A DNA stretch of 64,000 nt from Acidimicrobiales bacterium. GTDB taxonomy: Bacteria; Actinomycetota; Acidimicrobiia; Acidimicrobiales; SZUA-35. Both the position numbers and the translations under genes were made by a program. The notes beneath the pieces were generated by a model. It saw only the letters and a list, made by a program, of their open reading frames with translations, had not been told where the DNA came from and ran no database searches. Location of the stretch: contig JAHEJM010000004.1 in the NCBI GenBank assembly GCA_024638815.1, forward strand, positions 31,325 to 95,324, written 5' to 3'. Position 1 is the stretch's first letter. The number at the start of each line of letters is the position of its first letter. Of this stretch, positions 63,831-64,000 are shown piece after piece.

Positions 63831-64000
63831 CTACTCCTCCTCGTCGGGCCGGGGTGCCGGGGGCTCGTCGCCGGACGAGTCGGCCTCCGGTGGGCCGAAC
63901 GGGGCGATGCGGGGGTTGGAGTAGGGGCCGGCGGTGTCCCAGCCGTCGGCCGGTTTGATGCGGGTGGCGGCGTCGGGCTCGACCAGGATGACGTAGAGAT
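63831..64000 (-). CDS. 3' end of a gene (partial)
   Basis: The frame runs off the window edge and ends with a TAG at 63831-63833. The visible 56 residues read LYVILVEPDAATRIKPADGW, then DTAGPYSNPRIAPFGPPEAD and an acidic Pro-rich end. The third positions are strongly GC, as in real genes here. No family can be assigned from this end alone. Confidence 0.6.
   Translation of the reverse strand, partial: LYVILVEPDAATRIKPADGWDTAGPYSNPRIAPFGPPEADSSGDEPPAPRPDEEE

Noticed and set aside
1..64000. tRNA and rRNA genes
   Set aside because: No cloverleaf-like segments or rRNA signatures were noticed in the gaps, though a covariance scan could not be run.

Overview
The window is high-GC DNA with many GTG and TTG starts, many 1-4 base stop/start overlaps, GTP-type PEP carboxykinase, an F420-type (LLM) oxidoreductase remnant, a DUF222-type HNH protein and a mycobacterial-style SOS box. 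Together these point to an actinobacterium, probably from a deep lineage such as Acidimicrobiia; the class is an inference, the phylum is fairly safe. There are no rRNA, tRNA, CRISPR or prophage structures.

Layout. 1-16 kb (+ strand) is a core actinobacterial block: SURF1, a small winged-helix-like protein, dapA, RNase J, ftsK, a Ca2+/cation antiporter, an SMP-30 protein, rimO, pgsA, an exported S33-type hydrolase and cinA. 16-19 kb (- strand) holds photolyase, branched-chain aminotransferase and a lipoprotein. 19-23 kb (+) holds recA with a LexA box inside its promoter, a CBS-less IMP dehydrogenase and an MFS transporter; RNase Z is on the - strand. 24-28.2 kb is a compact oxidative pentose phosphate operon (gnd, zwf, ROK kinase, pgl). 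28.3-33.3 kb has a decayed LLM oxidoreductase, pckG and a GH65 phosphorylase. 33.4-41.1 kb has miaB, a LysR regulator divergent from ino1, an alpha/beta hydrolase, a truncated kinase-like protein, miaA and a CapA-like protein.

41.2-50.5 kb is the most unusual part: one ATP-grasp ligase facing away from a tight + strand operon of two more ATP-grasp ligases, a three-part fusion (S51/cyanophycinase-like, CBM48-like, Fes-like esterase), a divergent RimK-like ATP-grasp protein, a 31-codon mini-ORF built on a 27-bp tandem repeat and joined by ATGA overlaps on both sides, a second esterase and a Gfo/Idh/MocA oxidoreductase. This looks like a biosynthetic or peptide/ester-ligating system whose product I cannot name.

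50.6-53.7 kb is accessory: an HNH nuclease-like protein and a frameshifted IS110-type element. 53.7-57.8 kb has a TadG-like protein, a thioredoxin with zinc ribbon, a DUF3179 lipoprotein and a two-gene histidine kinase/response regulator operon. 58-64 kb, all on the - strand, is a run of poorly known proteins (a small protein, membrane protein, WXG-like protein, DUF6933, VapC remnant, membrane proteins, pentapeptide repeats) with accessory-island character.

Two families of intergenic repeats are visible: a ~99-bp hairpin repeat around dapA-rnj-ftsK, and a nested palindrome (GAACTTTGAGC arms) found only between convergent gene ends.
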